The notes: generated by a model from the letters alone, not told the origin. 64,000 bases of DNA from Cognatishimia activa (GCF_017798205.1 NZ_CP060010.1:124001-188000), one strand, 5' to 3'; numbered from the stretch's first letter, positions 33,197-43,637 are shown. Numbers and translations are program-made.

Positions 33197-34612
33197 GTGA
33201 CACGATATCCACGAGATATGCGCGGCTATGGGGCGACGCCTCCGGATGCGGCTTGGCCGAATGGCGCACGCGTGGCGGTTCAGTTTGTGCTGAACTACGA
33301 GGAAGGCGGCGAGAACTGTGTTCTGCATGGGGATGCGGCCTCGGAAGCGTTTTTGTCCGATATCCCTGGGGCGGCTCAGTGGCCTGGGCAACGCCATTGG
33401 AACATGGAGTCGATCTATGAGTATGGCGCGCGGGCGGGGTTCTGGCGTCTGCATAAGCTCTTCACCAGCGTAAAGATCCCGGTCACGATTTATGGCGTTG
33501 CAACGGCCTTGGCGCGCGCGCCGGAACAGGTCCGCGCTATGCAAGAGGCTGGTTGGGAAATCGCTTCGCATGGTTTGAAATGGGTTGAGCACAAGGATAT
33601 GCCTGAGGCCGAAGAGCGTGCGGCGATAGCCGAAGCAATGAGGCTCCACGAAGAGGTCACAGGTGAAGCCCCGCGCGGTTGGTACACGGGACGTTGCTCG
33701 GAAAACACCGTACGACTGGTCGCGGAAACAGGCGGTTTTGACTATGTTTCAGACACCTATGATGACGACCTGCCCTATTGGCGCGAATATGGCGACCTCG
33801 ATCAGCTGATCATCCCCTATACGCTTGAAGCTAACGACATGCGCTTCGCGACCGCGCCGGGCTGGGTGACGGGGCAGGATTTCTTCACATATCTGAAAGA
33901 CGCCTTTGATGTGCTCTATGAAGAAGGCCGCGCTGGCGCGCCCAAGATGATGAGCATCGGCCTGCACTGTCGCCTCATCGGACGGCCCGGCAAGATCAAA
34001 GGCCTCATGCAGTTCATCGACTATATCCAAGGCTTTGAAGGCGTCTGGACCCCACGCCGGATCGACATTGCGAAACACTGGGCGGAACACCACCCGCATC
34101 AACGCTATGCGCGTCCATCCCAAATGGATCGAGAGACGTTTGTAGGCACCTATGGAGGCATCTTTGAGCATTCCGCTTGGATCGCAGAACGTGCTTTTGA
34201 CCGAGAACTCGGCCCCGCCCATGACACAGCTATCGGCCTGCATTCCGCCCTCGCCCGTGTGTTTCGGATCGCGTCCGAGGACGAACGTCGTGGCGTTCTG
34301 CTTGCCCACCCGGATCTGGCGGGCAAGCTCGCTGCCGCAGGACGCTTGACAGAGGAGTCAACCTCTGAACAGGCCTCAGCTGGCCTTGATATGCTGACGG
34401 ACGCGGAACGCGCGCGCTTTACCCAGCTGAACACCGACTATGTCGCCAAACACGGCTTCCCCTTCATCATCGCCGTACGAGATCACAACAAACAGGGCAT
34501 CCTGAATGCCTTTGAACGCCGTATTAACAATGACAGCGCGACCGAATTCGCCGGGGCCTGCACACAGGTCGAACGCATCGCCGAGCTGCGCCTCGCAGAT
34601 CTTTTGCCATGA
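33197..34612 (+). CDS. puuE-uraD: Bifunctional allantoinase (PuuE) - OHCU decarboxylase (UraD)
   Basis: A 471-residue fusion. Residues about 1-300 are the polysaccharide-deacetylase-fold allantoinase PuuE (TRYPRDMRGYGATPPDAAWP, VQFVLNYEEGGENCVLHGD, EIASHGLKWVEH, MMSIGLHCRLIGRPGK), which needs no metal. Residues about 310-471 are UraD, with FVGTYGGIFEHSAWIAE, the catalytic His in LLAHPDLAGKLA, the SxxEQASAGLD block and GFPFIIAVRDHNK. UraD makes (S)-allantoin and PuuE hydrolyses it to allantoate, so the fusion joins consecutive steps. GTG 33197 is chosen as start (GAGGGA eight bases upstream) over TTG 33191. Confidence 0.95.
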   Translation: MTRYPRDMRGYGATPPDAAWPNGARVAVQFVLNYEEGGENCVLHGDAASEAFLSDIPGAAQWPGQRHWNMESIYEYGARAGFWRLHKLFTSVKIPVTIYGVATALARAPEQVRAMQEAGWEIASHGLKWVEHKDMPEAEERAAIAEAMRLHEEVTGEAPRGWYTGRCSENTVRLVAETGGFDYVSDTYDDDLPYWREYGDLDQLIIPYTLEANDMRFATAPGWVTGQDFFTYLKDAFDVLYEEGRAGAPKMMSIGLHCRLIGRPGKIKGLMQFIDYIQGFEGVWTPRRIDIAKHWAEHHPHQRYARPSQMDRETFVGTYGGIFEHSAWIAERAFDRELGPAHDTAIGLHSALARVFRIASEDERRGVLLAHPDLAGKLAAAGRLTEESTSEQASAGLDMLTDAERARFTQLNTDYVAKHGFPFIIAVRDHNKQGILNAFERRINNDSATEFAGACTQVERIAELRLADLLP

Positions 34613-35100
34613 TCGAGATCATCGCCCAGCCCCTGACCAAAGAGACCTTCGCCCCTTTCGGAGACGCCTTGGAGCTGCGCGACACGCCTGACAAGATGAT
34701 CAATCAGGACATGTGCGGCCGTCACCACGACCTCGCAAACCTCGATTTCACAGACGGGCGCGCGGGAATCAGCCTCTTTGACGCGATCCCACGCGCGCTG
34801 CCCTATCACTTCAATCTGGTAGAGCGGCACCCCTTAGGGTCACAAGCCTTTATACCAATGAGCATATCGCCTTTCTTGGTCATCGTCGCCGAAGACCTGG
34901 ACGGCACGCCCGGCACACCGCGTGCCTTTATCACTCGCGCGGGCCAAGGCATTAATTTTCATCGAAATACTTGGCACGGCGTTCTGACACCGCTGCATAC
35001 CCCCGGATTGTTCGCCGTCATCGACCGCATTGGCGATGGCGCAAACCTAGAAGAATTCACCTATGAAACTGGTTTCATGGTAACCAAACAACAAGAATAG
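34609..35100 (+). CDS. allA: Ureidoglycolate lyase
   Basis: Cleaves ureidoglycolate to glyoxylate and urea, the last step of purine ring breakdown. The 163-residue cupin-type protein starts MIEIIAQPLTKETFAPFGDAL and contains LVERHPLGSQAFIPM near 70-84 and the pair GQGINFHRNTWHGVLTPL near 118-135, typical of AllA. It overlaps the fusion gene by ATGA (34609-34612) and so is translationally coupled. The permease gene follows after 49 bases. Confidence 0.95.
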   Translation: MIEIIAQPLTKETFAPFGDALELRDTPDKMINQDMCGRHHDLANLDFTDGRAGISLFDAIPRALPYHFNLVERHPLGSQAFIPMSISPFLVIVAEDLDGTPGTPRAFITRAGQGINFHRNTWHGVLTPLHTPGLFAVIDRIGDGANLEEFTYETGFMVTKQQE

Positions 35101-35149
35101 GCGCTGAGACAACAGTGCCACTCATTGCCAACAGAAAGAGGGACATTTC

Positions 35150-36463
35150 ATGGCAGACGCACAGACTTACTCAGATCCAAATGCAACACCGCCGTTAAAC
35201 CAAGCGATCCCGCTTGGGTTTCAGCACGTGCTGGCGATGTTTGCATCCAACGTAACGCCGTCCATCATCGTGGCTGGCGCTGCCGGGCTGGCCTTTGGGG
35301 GACCAGAGCAGATCTATCTGATCCAGATGGCGATGCTCTTCGCCGGGATCGCGACGCTGTTTCAAACCGTTGGGATTGGCCCCGTCGGCGCGCGGCTTCC
35401 GATTATGCAGGGTACTAGCTTTGCCTTTGTAGGCGTGCTTGCGGGGATTGCCGCGACCCAAGGGCTCGGCGTGGCGCTGACCGCCTGTATCATTGGCGGT
35501 ATCGTGCACTTCTTATTGGGGTCGGTGATCGGCAACCTACGCTGGCTCTTCCCGCCGCTTGTGACCGGGCTCGTGATCTTGGCGATTGGTCTTTACCTGA
35601 TCCCCGTTGCGATCAAATACGCAGCAGGCGGGGCTGCTCAGTTCCAAATGGAAGCCGAAAGCTTTGGCTCGCTGATGCATTGGTCTGTCGCCCTGACAGT
35701 GGTGATCGTCGCCTTGGTGCTTAAGTTCTTTACCAAAGGCATCCTCTCCAGCGCAGCTATTCTCGTGGGCTTGCTCGCGGGCTATGCTCTGGCCTTTGCT
35801 CTTGGCATGGTGAACTTTGGCGCGGTTGCCAAAGCCTCCTGGATCACCGGCATTCAGCCACTGCCTTACGGGTTTGAATTCAGCCTCGGTGCCGTGATTG
35901 CCGTGACATTGGTGTCGATCGTTTCGGCGATTGAGACCGTGGGCGATGCTTCAGCCACCGCCAAAGCGGGCGCGGGTCGCGATGCAACCGATGCCGAGAT
36001 CCAGGGCGCGACCTATGCGGACGGTCTGGGCACTGCAGTTGCGGGTGTCTTTGGCGGCCTGCCAAACACTTCCTTCAGCCAAAACGTCGGCATCGTCGGC
36101 ATGACCGGTATCATGAGCCGCCATGTTGTGACCATCGCTGGTCTTGTTATGGTGATTTGTGGCCTTCTGCCAAAGATCGGCGCGGTCATCGCCTCTATGC
36201 CTCTGCCTGTGCTTGGTGGCGGTGTGATCGTGATGTTCGGCATGGTGGCTGCGGCTGGCCTGAACGTGCTTTCTGAGGTCAAGATGAACCGCCGCAATAT
36301 GGTGATCATCGCGATCTCACTGGCAGTTGGCCTTGGCCTCAACCTTGTGCCAACAGCCGTGCAGTACCTGCCAGGCGTGGTGAAAACGTTGATGACATCG
36401 GCGGTCGCACCGACAGCGCTCTGCGCGATTGTGCTGAACCTGGTTTTGCCACAAGAAGACTAA
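35150..36463 (+). CDS. NCS2-family purine permease (urate/xanthine type)
   Basis: A 437-residue transporter with about 12-14 membrane segments. The family markers are PLGFQHVLAMFASNVTPSIIVAG near the start, PIMQGTSFAFVGV near 84-96, and PNTSFSQNVGIVGMTGIMSR near 306-325. The QNVG form occurs in urate and xanthine carriers of the NCS2 family, whereas uracil carriers have other wording. With urate enzymes on either side it most probably brings in urate by proton or sodium symport. AGAGGGAC precedes ATG 35150. A strong terminator follows. Confidence 0.9.
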   Translation: MADAQTYSDPNATPPLNQAIPLGFQHVLAMFASNVTPSIIVAGAAGLAFGGPEQIYLIQMAMLFAGIATLFQTVGIGPVGARLPIMQGTSFAFVGVLAGIAATQGLGVALTACIIGGIVHFLLGSVIGNLRWLFPPLVTGLVILAIGLYLIPVAIKYAAGGAAQFQMEAESFGSLMHWSVALTVVIVALVLKFFTKGILSSAAILVGLLAGYALAFALGMVNFGAVAKASWITGIQPLPYGFEFSLGAVIAVTLVSIVSAIETVGDASATAKAGAGRDATDAEIQGATYADGLGTAVAGVFGGLPNTSFSQNVGIVGMTGIMSRHVVTIAGLVMVICGLLPKIGAVIASMPLPVLGGGVIVMFGMVAAAGLNVLSEVKMNRRNMVIIAISLAVGLGLNLVPTAVQYLPGVVKTLMTSAVAPTALCAIVLNLVLPQED

Positions 36464-36508
36464 GACGTCTCGGCGGACCTCGTCCGTTGAAATTATAGTT
36501 CAATACTG

Positions 36509-36537
36509 GACGCACCCTTTTAGAGTGCGTCTTTTTT
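36509..36537 (+). terminator. Rho-independent terminator after the urate operon
   Basis: GACGCAC (36509-36515) pairs with GTGCGTC (36525-36531) across a 9-base loop, followed by TTTTTT. The remaining gap to aceE (36538-36748) is AT-rich and probably holds the aceE promoter, but I cannot fix its elements. Confidence 0.88.
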
Positions 36538-36748
36538 AACGCTAAAAAGAATTAAAATATATTAATTACAAACACTTAATCAAAACCGCCCACAAGAAAC
36601 AACGCCTCCACATTCGCTTATACTTATGGAGGTCGGCTTTGAATTGAGTTGCCCGACTTATGCATGGCTGCTATGCGCGTAGCCAGCTACCAAAGTAGTT
36701 CAGCATTAAACTATACTGCTGCTATAGCATTTTGGAGGAGGTCTCTAC

Positions 36749-39403
36749 ATGGCGACACCATTGGACGATATTGATCCGGTCGAATCCCGAGAATGGCAAG
36801 ATGCCGTTGAGGATGTGATCGCGCGCGATGGCGCGGACCGGGCGCATTACCTATTAGACAAAGCGGTGCAACAAGCGCGCGCCGCCGGGGCGAACCTGCC
36901 GTTTTCGGCGACAACCCCATATCAGAACACGATACCAGTGGATCAGCAGGAAGCCTTCCCCGGCGATCTGGATATGGAATGGCGCATCCGCACGATCAAC
37001 CGCTGGAACGCGATGGCAACGGTTGTCCGCCGCAACAAGGTCAGCAGCGAATACGGCGGCCACATCGCTTCCTTCGCCTCCTCTGCTGTCATGTATGACA
37101 TCGGCCTGAACCACTTCTGGCGCTCTAAGTCGGCGATCCACGGCGGCGATCTGGTATTCTTCCAGGGTCACGTGATCCCAGGCATCTATGCACGCTCCTT
37201 CATGGAAGGCCGTCTAACAGAAGAGCAAATGGAGAATTTCCGCTCTGAAGTAGATGGCAATGGCCTGTCTTCTTATCCGCACCCATGGCTGATGCCGGAC
37301 TACTGGCAGTTCCCAACCGTTTCCATGGGTCTTGGCCCGTTGATGGCGATCTACCAAGCACGGTTCATGAAATACATGCACAACCGCGGCCACATTGATA
37401 TGGCGGACCGTAAGGTCTGGTGTTTCCTGGGCGACGGCGAGATGGACGAGCCGGAAAGCCGTGGCGCGATCGACCTCGCCGCGCGCGAGGGCCTCGATAA
37501 CCTGATCTTTGTTGTGAACTGCAACCTGCAGCGTCTTGATGGCCCTGTGCGCGGCAACCACAAGATCGTTCAGGAACTTGAGGGCGACTTCCGTGGCGCA
37601 GGCTGGAACGTCATCAAACTGCTTTGGGGCAAGGGCTGGGACGAACTGCTAGAGAAAGACACCTCTGGCAAACTGCGTCAGCTGATGGATGAAACAGTCG
37701 ACGGTGACTACCAGACCTTCAAATCCAAAGACGGCGCCTATATCCGCGAGCATTTCTTTGGCAAATACCCAGAGACCGCGAAGCTGGTCGAAGACTGGAG
37801 CGACGAGCAGATCTTTGCTCTGCGTCGTGGCGGCCATGATCCGCAAAAAGTCTATACAGCCTTCAAACGCGCGACAGATACCAAAGGCACCCCAACCTGC
37901 CTCTTGATCAAAACGGTTAAGGGTTACGGCATGGGTTCTGCGGGTGAAGGTCAGAACACGACCCACCAGCAAAAGAAAATGGCCGAGGATCAACTGCGCG
38001 CGTTCCGGGATCGCTTTGAGATCCCTGTGAGCGACGAAGATCTGCCAAAAGCACCGTTTGTAAAGCTGAACAACGCTCAGAAAGCCTATCTTGCAGATCG
38101 CCGTAAAGCTTTGGGTGGCGAGTTCCCGAAACGGGAAACCAAATCCGACAAGCTCGAAATCCCGCCGCTGTCGAAGTTTGACGCACAGCTCAAAGGCACA
38201 GGCGAGCGTGAGATTTCAACCACTATGGCCTTTGTCCGTATCCTGACCACGCTGTTGCGTGACAAGCAGATCGGCAAAAACGTGGTACCGATTGTGCCGG
38301 ATGAAAGCCGCACCTTTGGTATGGAAGGGCTGTTCCGATCTGTGGGGATCTACAACCCACTGGGCCAGAACTATACGCCCGAAGATGCAGACCAGATGAT
38401 GTACTACAAAGAGTCCATCAACGGTCAAGTTCTGCAAGAAGGCATCAACGAAGCCGGCGCGATGGCCGACTGGATTGCGGCGGCGACGTCCTATTCCAAC
38501 CACGGCGTGCCAATGATCCCCTTCTTCATCTACTACTCGATGTTTGGCTTCCAGCGGATCGGCGATCTGGCCTGGGCCGCAGGCGACAGCCGTGCCCGTG
38601 GCTTTATGCTGGGCGGCACCGCGGGTCGGACCACACTGAACGGTGAAGGTCTGCAACACGAGGACGGCCACAGCCATATCCTTGCAGGCACTATCCCGAA
38701 CTGCATCAGCTATGACCCGACCTTCCAGTTTGAGGTTGCCACCATCGTGCAACATGGTCTCAAGCGGATGTATGAGGACCAAGAAGACGTGTTCTTCTAT
38801 CTCACGCTGATGAACGAGAACTACAGCCATCCGGATATGCCAGCAGGTGTTGAGGATGACATCATCAAGGGTCTCTATCGTTTCAAAGACGTGAAACGTC
38901 CGGGCAAGAAACATGTCACGCTGATGGGCTCTGGCACCATTCTGGTGCAGGCGATGAAGGCGGCTGAGATGCTGGAAGAGGACTTTGGTGTGTCTTCCGA
39001 GATCTGGTCTGCCCCAAGCTTCAACGAGCTGGCCCGCGATGTTCAGGATGTGGATCGTCACAACCGTCTGAACCCGCTGGCGGATCCGAAAGTGCCATTT
39101 GTCACCGAGCAACTGAGCAAAGCCAAAGGCCCGATCATCGTCGCGACCGACTATATGAAGAACTATGCCGAGCAGATCCGCTCTGCGGTTCCGGGTCGCT
39201 ACACGGTTCTGGGCACGGATGGCTTCGGGCGCTCTGACAGCCGCGTGAACCTGCGCCGCTTCTTTGAGGTGGATGCAAACCACATCGCGGCGGCGGCCAT
39301 GGTTGACCTCTATCGTGAGGGCAACGTGACCAAGGCGCAGCTCGAAAAAGCACTTAAAAAATATGACATCGACGGCAACAAGCCGAACCCCCGTCTGGTG
39401 TGA
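36749..39403 (+). CDS. aceE: Pyruvate dehydrogenase E1 component, homodimeric type
   Basis: The thiamine-diphosphate subunit of the pyruvate dehydrogenase complex. The 884 residues are the length of the homodimeric AceE, with EWRIRTINRWNAMATVVR near 76-93, GGHIASFASSAVMYDIGLNHF, the cofactor motif GDGEMDEPESRGAI near 228-241, and the second half with GRTTLNGEGLQHEDGHSH. GGAGGAGG stands before ATG 36749. It heads an operon with aceF and lpdA. Many alphaproteobacteria use a two-gene E1 (PdhA/PdhB) instead, so this may be a second or acquired complex. Confidence 0.97.
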   Translation: MATPLDDIDPVESREWQDAVEDVIARDGADRAHYLLDKAVQQARAAGANLPFSATTPYQNTIPVDQQEAFPGDLDMEWRIRTINRWNAMATVVRRNKVSSEYGGHIASFASSAVMYDIGLNHFWRSKSAIHGGDLVFFQGHVIPGIYARSFMEGRLTEEQMENFRSEVDGNGLSSYPHPWLMPDYWQFPTVSMGLGPLMAIYQARFMKYMHNRGHIDMADRKVWCFLGDGEMDEPESRGAIDLAAREGLDNLIFVVNCNLQRLDGPVRGNHKIVQELEGDFRGAGWNVIKLLWGKGWDELLEKDTSGKLRQLMDETVDGDYQTFKSKDGAYIREHFFGKYPETAKLVEDWSDEQIFALRRGGHDPQKVYTAFKRATDTKGTPTCLLIKTVKGYGMGSAGEGQNTTHQQKKMAEDQLRAFRDRFEIPVSDEDLPKAPFVKLNNAQKAYLADRRKALGGEFPKRETKSDKLEIPPLSKFDAQLKGTGEREISTTMAFVRILTTLLRDKQIGKNVVPIVPDESRTFGMEGLFRSVGIYNPLGQNYTPEDADQMMYYKESINGQVLQEGINEAGAMADWIAAATSYSNHGVPMIPFFIYYSMFGFQRIGDLAWAAGDSRARGFMLGGTAGRTTLNGEGLQHEDGHSHILAGTIPNCISYDPTFQFEVATIVQHGLKRMYEDQEDVFFYLTLMNENYSHPDMPAGVEDDIIKGLYRFKDVKRPGKKHVTLMGSGTILVQAMKAAEMLEEDFGVSSEIWSAPSFNELARDVQDVDRHNRLNPLADPKVPFVTEQLSKAKGPIIVATDYMKNYAEQIRSAVPGRYTVLGTDGFGRSDSRVNLRRFFEVDANHIAAAAMVDLYREGNVTKAQLEKALKKYDIDGNKPNPRLV

Positions 39404-39423
39404 TCGGGAGAGGAGACAAGATT

Positions 39424-40692
39424 ATGACTATTGACGTAAAAGTACCCGATATCGGCGATTTTTCCGACGTACCGGTTGTGACCATTCTGGTCAGCGTGGG
39501 GGATGTGGTCAGCGAAGAAGACCCGCTGATCGAAGTGGAAAGCGACAAGGCGACGATGGAAGTGCCCTCGCCTGCGGCAGGCACGGTCAAGGAGATCAAA
39601 GTGTCCGAAGGCGATCCCGTTTCTGAGGGCACCCTGATCGTGGTTTTGGACGGCGAAGCAGCCGCCTCAACCGAGGCCCCTGCAGCAGCGCCAGCTCCTG
39701 CGGCTGCACCAGCGGCAGCGACCGCGGCGGCCACTGCTCCGGCGGCACCGGCAGCGGCCTCTGTCACGGACAGTGGCTTCTCTAAGGCGCACGCCAGCCC
39801 ATCGGTGCGTGCCTTTGCACGCCAGCTGGACATCGACATTTCCAAAGTGAACGGCTCTGGCCGCAAAGGTCGGATCCTGCGCGAAGACGTCACGGCCTTC
39901 CTGAAATCCACCACAGCCCCTGCGGCCTCTGGTGGCGCAGCAGCGCAAGGCGGCATGGGGATCCCTCCGATCCCAGCGGTCGACTTCAGCAAATTCGGCA
40001 AAGTCGAAGACGTGGAAATGCCACGGATCAAAAAGATCTCTGGCCCTGCGCTGCATCGCTCTTGGCTCAATATCCCGCATGTTACCCATAATGATGAGGC
40101 TGACATCACGGATCTGGACAAATACCGCAAGGAAATGGACACGATGGCCAAAGAGAACGGCTATCGCGTGACCCTCCTGAGCTTTGTCATCAAAGCATCG
40201 GTGTCCGCCCTGAAAGAGCATTGGGAAGTCAACAGCTCGATCCATCCGGATGGCGACAAGCTGATCAAGAAGGACTACTACAACATCGGCTTTGCGGCAG
40301 ACACGCCAAACGGTCTGGTGGTACCTGTGATCAAAGACGCGGACCGCAAGGGCATCGTTGAGATCTCTAAGGATCTGATGGAACTCTCCGGCAAGGCCCG
40401 CGCGGGCGAGCTGAAGGGCCCTGACATGTCTGGCGCGACCTTCACGATTTCGTCCCTAGGCGGCATCGGCGGCACATCTTTCACCCCGATTGTGAACGCA
40501 CCAGAAGTTGCGATCCTTGGTCTGACACGGTCCAAAATGGCCCCAGTCTGGAACGGCGAAGAATTCGTGCCGCGCCTGATGCAGCCTCTGTCGCTGTCTT
40601 ACGACCACCGCGCCATCGACGGAGCCTTGGCCGCACGGTTTACCGTGACGCTCAAGACCCTCTTGGGCGATATGCGCAAGTTGATGTGGTAA
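39424..40692 (+). CDS. aceF: Dihydrolipoyllysine acetyltransferase, pyruvate dehydrogenase E2
   Basis: The core subunit that carries acetyl groups on lipoyl-lysine to CoA. The 422 residues have one lipoyl domain (Lys42 in [12 protein letters not shown]), an Ala/Pro-rich linker (about 80-118), a peripheral subunit-binding domain ([19 protein letters not shown]), a second Ala/Gly linker and the catalytic domain ending with [16 protein letters not shown] chose ATG 39424, preceded by GAGAGGAGAC, rather than the frame opening at 39400. It lies between aceE and lpdA. Confidence 0.96.
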   Translation: MTIDVKVPDIGDFSDVPVVTILVSVGDVVSEEDPLIEVESDKATMEVPSPAAGTVKEIKVSEGDPVSEGTLIVVLDGEAAASTEAPAAAPAPAAAPAAATAAATAPAAPAAASVTDSGFSKAHASPSVRAFARQLDIDISKVNGSGRKGRILREDVTAFLKSTTAPAASGGAAAQGGMGIPPIPAVDFSKFGKVEDVEMPRIKKISGPALHRSWLNIPHVTHNDEADITDLDKYRKEMDTMAKENGYRVTLLSFVIKASVSALKEHWEVNSSIHPDGDKLIKKDYYNIGFAADTPNGLVVPVIKDADRKGIVEISKDLMELSGKARAGELKGPDMSGATFTISSLGGIGGTSFTPIVNAPEVAILGLTRSKMAPVWNGEEFVPRLMQPLSLSYDHRAIDGALAARFTVTLKTLLGDMRKLMW

Positions 40693-40705
40693 GGGGGATA
40701 ATCTG

Positions 40706-42442
40706 ATGGAAGTTAAAGTACCTGATATCGGTGATTTTTCCGAAGTTCCTGTGATCTCGATCCTGGTCGCCGTGGGCGACACGGTTGCGGAAGAAGACCC
40801 GCTGATTGAGCTGGAATCTGACAAAGCGACTATGGAAGTGCCCTCCCCTGCGGCGGGCACTGTGAAAGAGATCAAAGTTTCTGAGGGCGACAATGTATCA
40901 GAAGGCTCTGTGATCTTGGTTCTCGAAGGCGCTGCGGCGGCGGATGCCCCTGCAGCGGCCCCAGCCGCAGAGGCACCAGCGGCGCCGACCGCTGTGGCGC
41001 CGACCGGCACCGCAACTGGTGCAGGCGATGTACATGCCGAAGTCGTGGTTTTGGGGTCTGGCCCGGGCGGCTACACCGCAGCGTTCCGCGCGGCGGACCT
41101 TGGCAAAAAGGTCGTGCTGATCGAGAAAGACAACAACCTTGGCGGCGTCTGTCTGAACGTCGGCTGTATCCCGTCCAAGGCACTGTTGCATGCGGCCAAA
41201 GTGATCACCGAGTCCGAGGAAATGGGCGATCACGGTATCACTTTTGACACGCCGAATGTCGATCTGGACAAGCTGCGCGGCTGGAAGGACTCTGTGGTCA
41301 AACAGCTGACCGGCGGTCTGGGAGGCCTCGCGAAGGGCCGTAAGGTTCAGGTTGTGACCGGTTTCGGTACCTTTACCGGACCGAACATGATCGAAGTGAA
41401 CGACAACGGCAAACGCTCGACCGTTAGCTTTGATCAATGTATCATCGCAGCAGGGTCCGAGCCGGTCACCTTGCCCTTCATCCCACATGATGATGAGCGT
41501 GTGATTGACTCGACTGGTGCTTTGGAACTGAAAGACATCCCAAAGCGGATGTTGGTTCTGGGCGGCGGCATCATCGGTCTGGAAATGGCGACGGTCTATG
41601 ACGCGCTTGGCGCCGATGTGACCATCGTAGAACTGATGGATCAGATCATTCCAGGCGCTGACAAAGACATCGTGAAGCCTCTGCATAACCGCATCAAATC
41701 GCGCTATGAGGACATCAAACTTAAGACCAAAGTCACCGCTGTCGAAGCGCGTGAGGACGGTCTGAAAGTGACCTTTGAGGATGACAAGGGCGAGGTCACA
41801 ACCGATGTCTTTGACAAGCTTTTGGTTTCTGTCGGTCGTCGCCCGAATGGCGCCAAGATCAATGCAGCTGCTGCAGGGGTTGCGGTGGATGAGCGCGGCT
41901 TTATCGCGGTCGACAGCCAGCAACGCACGGGTCAAGCGCATATCTTTGCGATTGGCGATGTGGTTGGTCAGCCGATGCTCGCGCACAAAGCCGTCCACGA
42001 AGGCAAGGTCGCAGCTGAAGTCGCAGCAGGCCACAAGCGCCACTTTGATGCGCGCGTGATCCCGTCGGTGGCCTATACCGATCCAGAAGTGGCTTGGGTT
42101 GGCGTGACCGAGAACCAAGCGAAAGCGGAAGGTATCAAGGTCGGCAAGGGCTCGTTCCCTTGGGCGGCGTCGGGCCGGTCGCTGTCGCTGGGGCGCTCTG
42201 AAGGCATCACGAAGCTGATCTTTGATCACGAGACTGATCGTGTGATTGGCGCTGGCATCGTGGGTCCAAACGCCGGCGATCTGATTGCTGAGGTGGCGCT
42301 GGCCATCGAGATGGGATCCGATGCGACCGATCTGGGCCACACGATCCACCCGCACCCGACCCTGTCGGAAACGGTGAACTTTGCAGCCGAAATGTTTGAA
42401 GGCACGATCACCGATCTTATGCCTCCGAAAAAGCGCAAGTAA
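40706..42442 (+). CDS. lpdA: Dihydrolipoyl dehydrogenase with N-terminal lipoyl domain, E3
   Basis: Reoxidises dihydrolipoamide with NAD. The 578 residues are about 110 longer than ordinary E3, because a lipoyl domain (Lys40 in [12 protein letters not shown]) is fused to the front; it is nearly identical to that of the neighbouring E2. After an Ala/Pro linker come the FAD site [20 protein letters not shown], the redox disulfide Cys149/Cys154 in CLNVGC, the NAD motif [19 protein letters not shown] and the active-site block HPHPTLSE. The gene is the third of the operon and is followed by a strong terminator. Confidence 0.97.
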   Translation: MEVKVPDIGDFSEVPVISILVAVGDTVAEEDPLIELESDKATMEVPSPAAGTVKEIKVSEGDNVSEGSVILVLEGAAAADAPAAAPAAEAPAAPTAVAPTGTATGAGDVHAEVVVLGSGPGGYTAAFRAADLGKKVVLIEKDNNLGGVCLNVGCIPSKALLHAAKVITESEEMGDHGITFDTPNVDLDKLRGWKDSVVKQLTGGLGGLAKGRKVQVVTGFGTFTGPNMIEVNDNGKRSTVSFDQCIIAAGSEPVTLPFIPHDDERVIDSTGALELKDIPKRMLVLGGGIIGLEMATVYDALGADVTIVELMDQIIPGADKDIVKPLHNRIKSRYEDIKLKTKVTAVEAREDGLKVTFEDDKGEVTTDVFDKLLVSVGRRPNGAKINAAAAGVAVDERGFIAVDSQQRTGQAHIFAIGDVVGQPMLAHKAVHEGKVAAEVAAGHKRHFDARVIPSVAYTDPEVAWVGVTENQAKAEGIKVGKGSFPWAASGRSLSLGRSEGITKLIFDHETDRVIGAGIVGPNAGDLIAEVALAIEMGSDATDLGHTIHPHPTLSETVNFAAEMFEGTITDLMPPKKRK

Positions 42443-42466
42443 GGGCGCACAGAAGCAAGAGACGAG

Positions 42467-42498
42467 AAAGCCCCGCCAATTGGCGGGGCTTTTCTTTT
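42467..42498 (+). terminator. Rho-independent terminator of the pyruvate dehydrogenase operon
   Basis: AAAGCCCCGCC (42467-42477) pairs over 11 bp with GGCGGGGCTTT (42482-42492), loop AATT, then TCTTTT. Confidence 0.93.
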
Positions 42499-42532
42499 AG
42501 GGCTCTGCCCTCTTGGCCTGCGGCCAATTCAT

Positions 42533-42557
42533 CCGGGATATTTTGGGCAAGAGAAAG
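42533..42557 (-). repeat. Dispersed TTTCATCTTGC-type repeat, diverged inverted copy
   Basis: Read on the minus strand this is TTTCTCTTGCCCAAAATATC followed by CCGG, matching the family with two changes. It lies directly after the gap stop codon, the usual position for this repeat. Confidence 0.5.
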
Positions 42558-42559
42558 AC

Positions 42560-43555
42560 CTAGCGAGCCATCAGGCGGACCATGTCGAGAAGGCGGCAGG
42601 AGAAGCCGAACTCGTTGTCATACCAGCCAAAGACGCGCAACAAGCCCCCGACGCTGACAGAGGTTTCGCGTTCGCAGATAACGAGGCTCTCGGGGCGCAT
42701 GCGCAGGTCGGTTGAGACGAGTGGTTTTTGCGTCCAGCCCAGAATGCCGTCGGCGGTCTTGGACTTGAGCAAGGCGTTCACCGTCTCTGCAGAGACTGGG
42801 GACTCTGTCTGGATCGTCAGGTCGATGGCGCTGACGCTGGCGGTGGGCACTCGGATCGCGCGGGCTTCGACGCGGCCTTCCAGGTGAGGCAGCACGCGAT
42901 CAATCAGCTTTTGGGCGCTGGTGGTCGTGGGCACCATCGAGAGCGCCGCCGCGCGGCTGCGTTCGAGATTGGCGCGGGGTTTGTCGACGGTAGGCTGCGA
43001 GCCGGTGTAGCAGTGCACAGTCGTCATGTGGCCACTGATCAGGCCGTATTCGGCGTCCAGAACTTTCATCAAAGGTGCGAGTGCGTTGGTGGTACAAGAC
43101 GCGTTGGACACCACGCGATGGGAGCCGATTTGATCTTCATTCGCGCCCAGCACAATGGTGATGTCCGCCTCATCCGAGGGACCAGAGATCAGAACACGCT
43201 TCGCCCCCGCCTCTAGTCCATGTTCGGCAAAGGCGCGTTTGCCGGCCATGCCGGTGCATTCCAGAACCACGTCGACGGTGCTGAGATCCAATGTCGAGAT
43301 GTCTTTTTCGCTGTGGAACGGAATGACCTGACCGTCCACAGTCAAGGATTGATCGCCCGCCTCAACCTCACCCGGATAGGGCCCAAAGATCGAGTCATAT
43401 TCGAACAAATAGGCGCAGGTTTCGAGCGGCTCGATATCGTTCAGGCCAACAATTTCGATATCGCGATAGGCCGCGTTCTGTTTCAGAATACGCAGGACCG
43501 CTCGGCCGATCCGGCCAAAGCCATTAATAAAGATACGCGTTGTTTGATCAGACAT
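42560..43555 (-). CDS. gap: Glyceraldehyde-3-phosphate dehydrogenase (type I)
   Basis: Oxidises glyceraldehyde 3-phosphate to 1,3-bisphosphoglycerate. The 331 residues include the NAD site IFINGFGRIGRAVLR near 8-22, the catalytic Cys154 in SNASCTTNALAP, the His in TTVHCYTGSQPTVDKPR, and the C-terminal WYDNEFGFSCRLLDM. The T-G-S-Q-P wording in the His block differs from the common YTNDQ of the glycolytic enzyme, so this may be a paralog with another role; I cannot decide. It lies between the pyruvate dehydrogenase operon and allE, on the minus strand. Confidence 0.92.
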   Translation of the reverse strand: MSDQTTRIFINGFGRIGRAVLRILKQNAAYRDIEIVGLNDIEPLETCAYLFEYDSIFGPYPGEVEAGDQSLTVDGQVIPFHSEKDISTLDLSTVDVVLECTGMAGKRAFAEHGLEAGAKRVLISGPSDEADITIVLGANEDQIGSHRVVSNASCTTNALAPLMKVLDAEYGLISGHMTTVHCYTGSQPTVDKPRANLERSRAAALSMVPTTTSAQKLIDRVLPHLEGRVEARAIRVPTASVSAIDLTIQTESPVSAETVNALLKSKTADGILGWTQKPLVSTDLRMRPESLVICERETSVSVGGLLRVFGWYDNEFGFSCRLLDMVRLMAR

Positions 43556-43637
43556 TGCACAGCCCTCATGGCGAGTCGCTTAGGCGCGCAGTTTCACTCT
43601 CTTTGCCGCGCAATGGCCAGAGCGAAATTGTACCAAT

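Noticed and set aside
36555-36580. CtrA-type TTAA-N7-TTAA box before aceE
   Set aside because: The two TTAA elements are ten bases apart, not seven.
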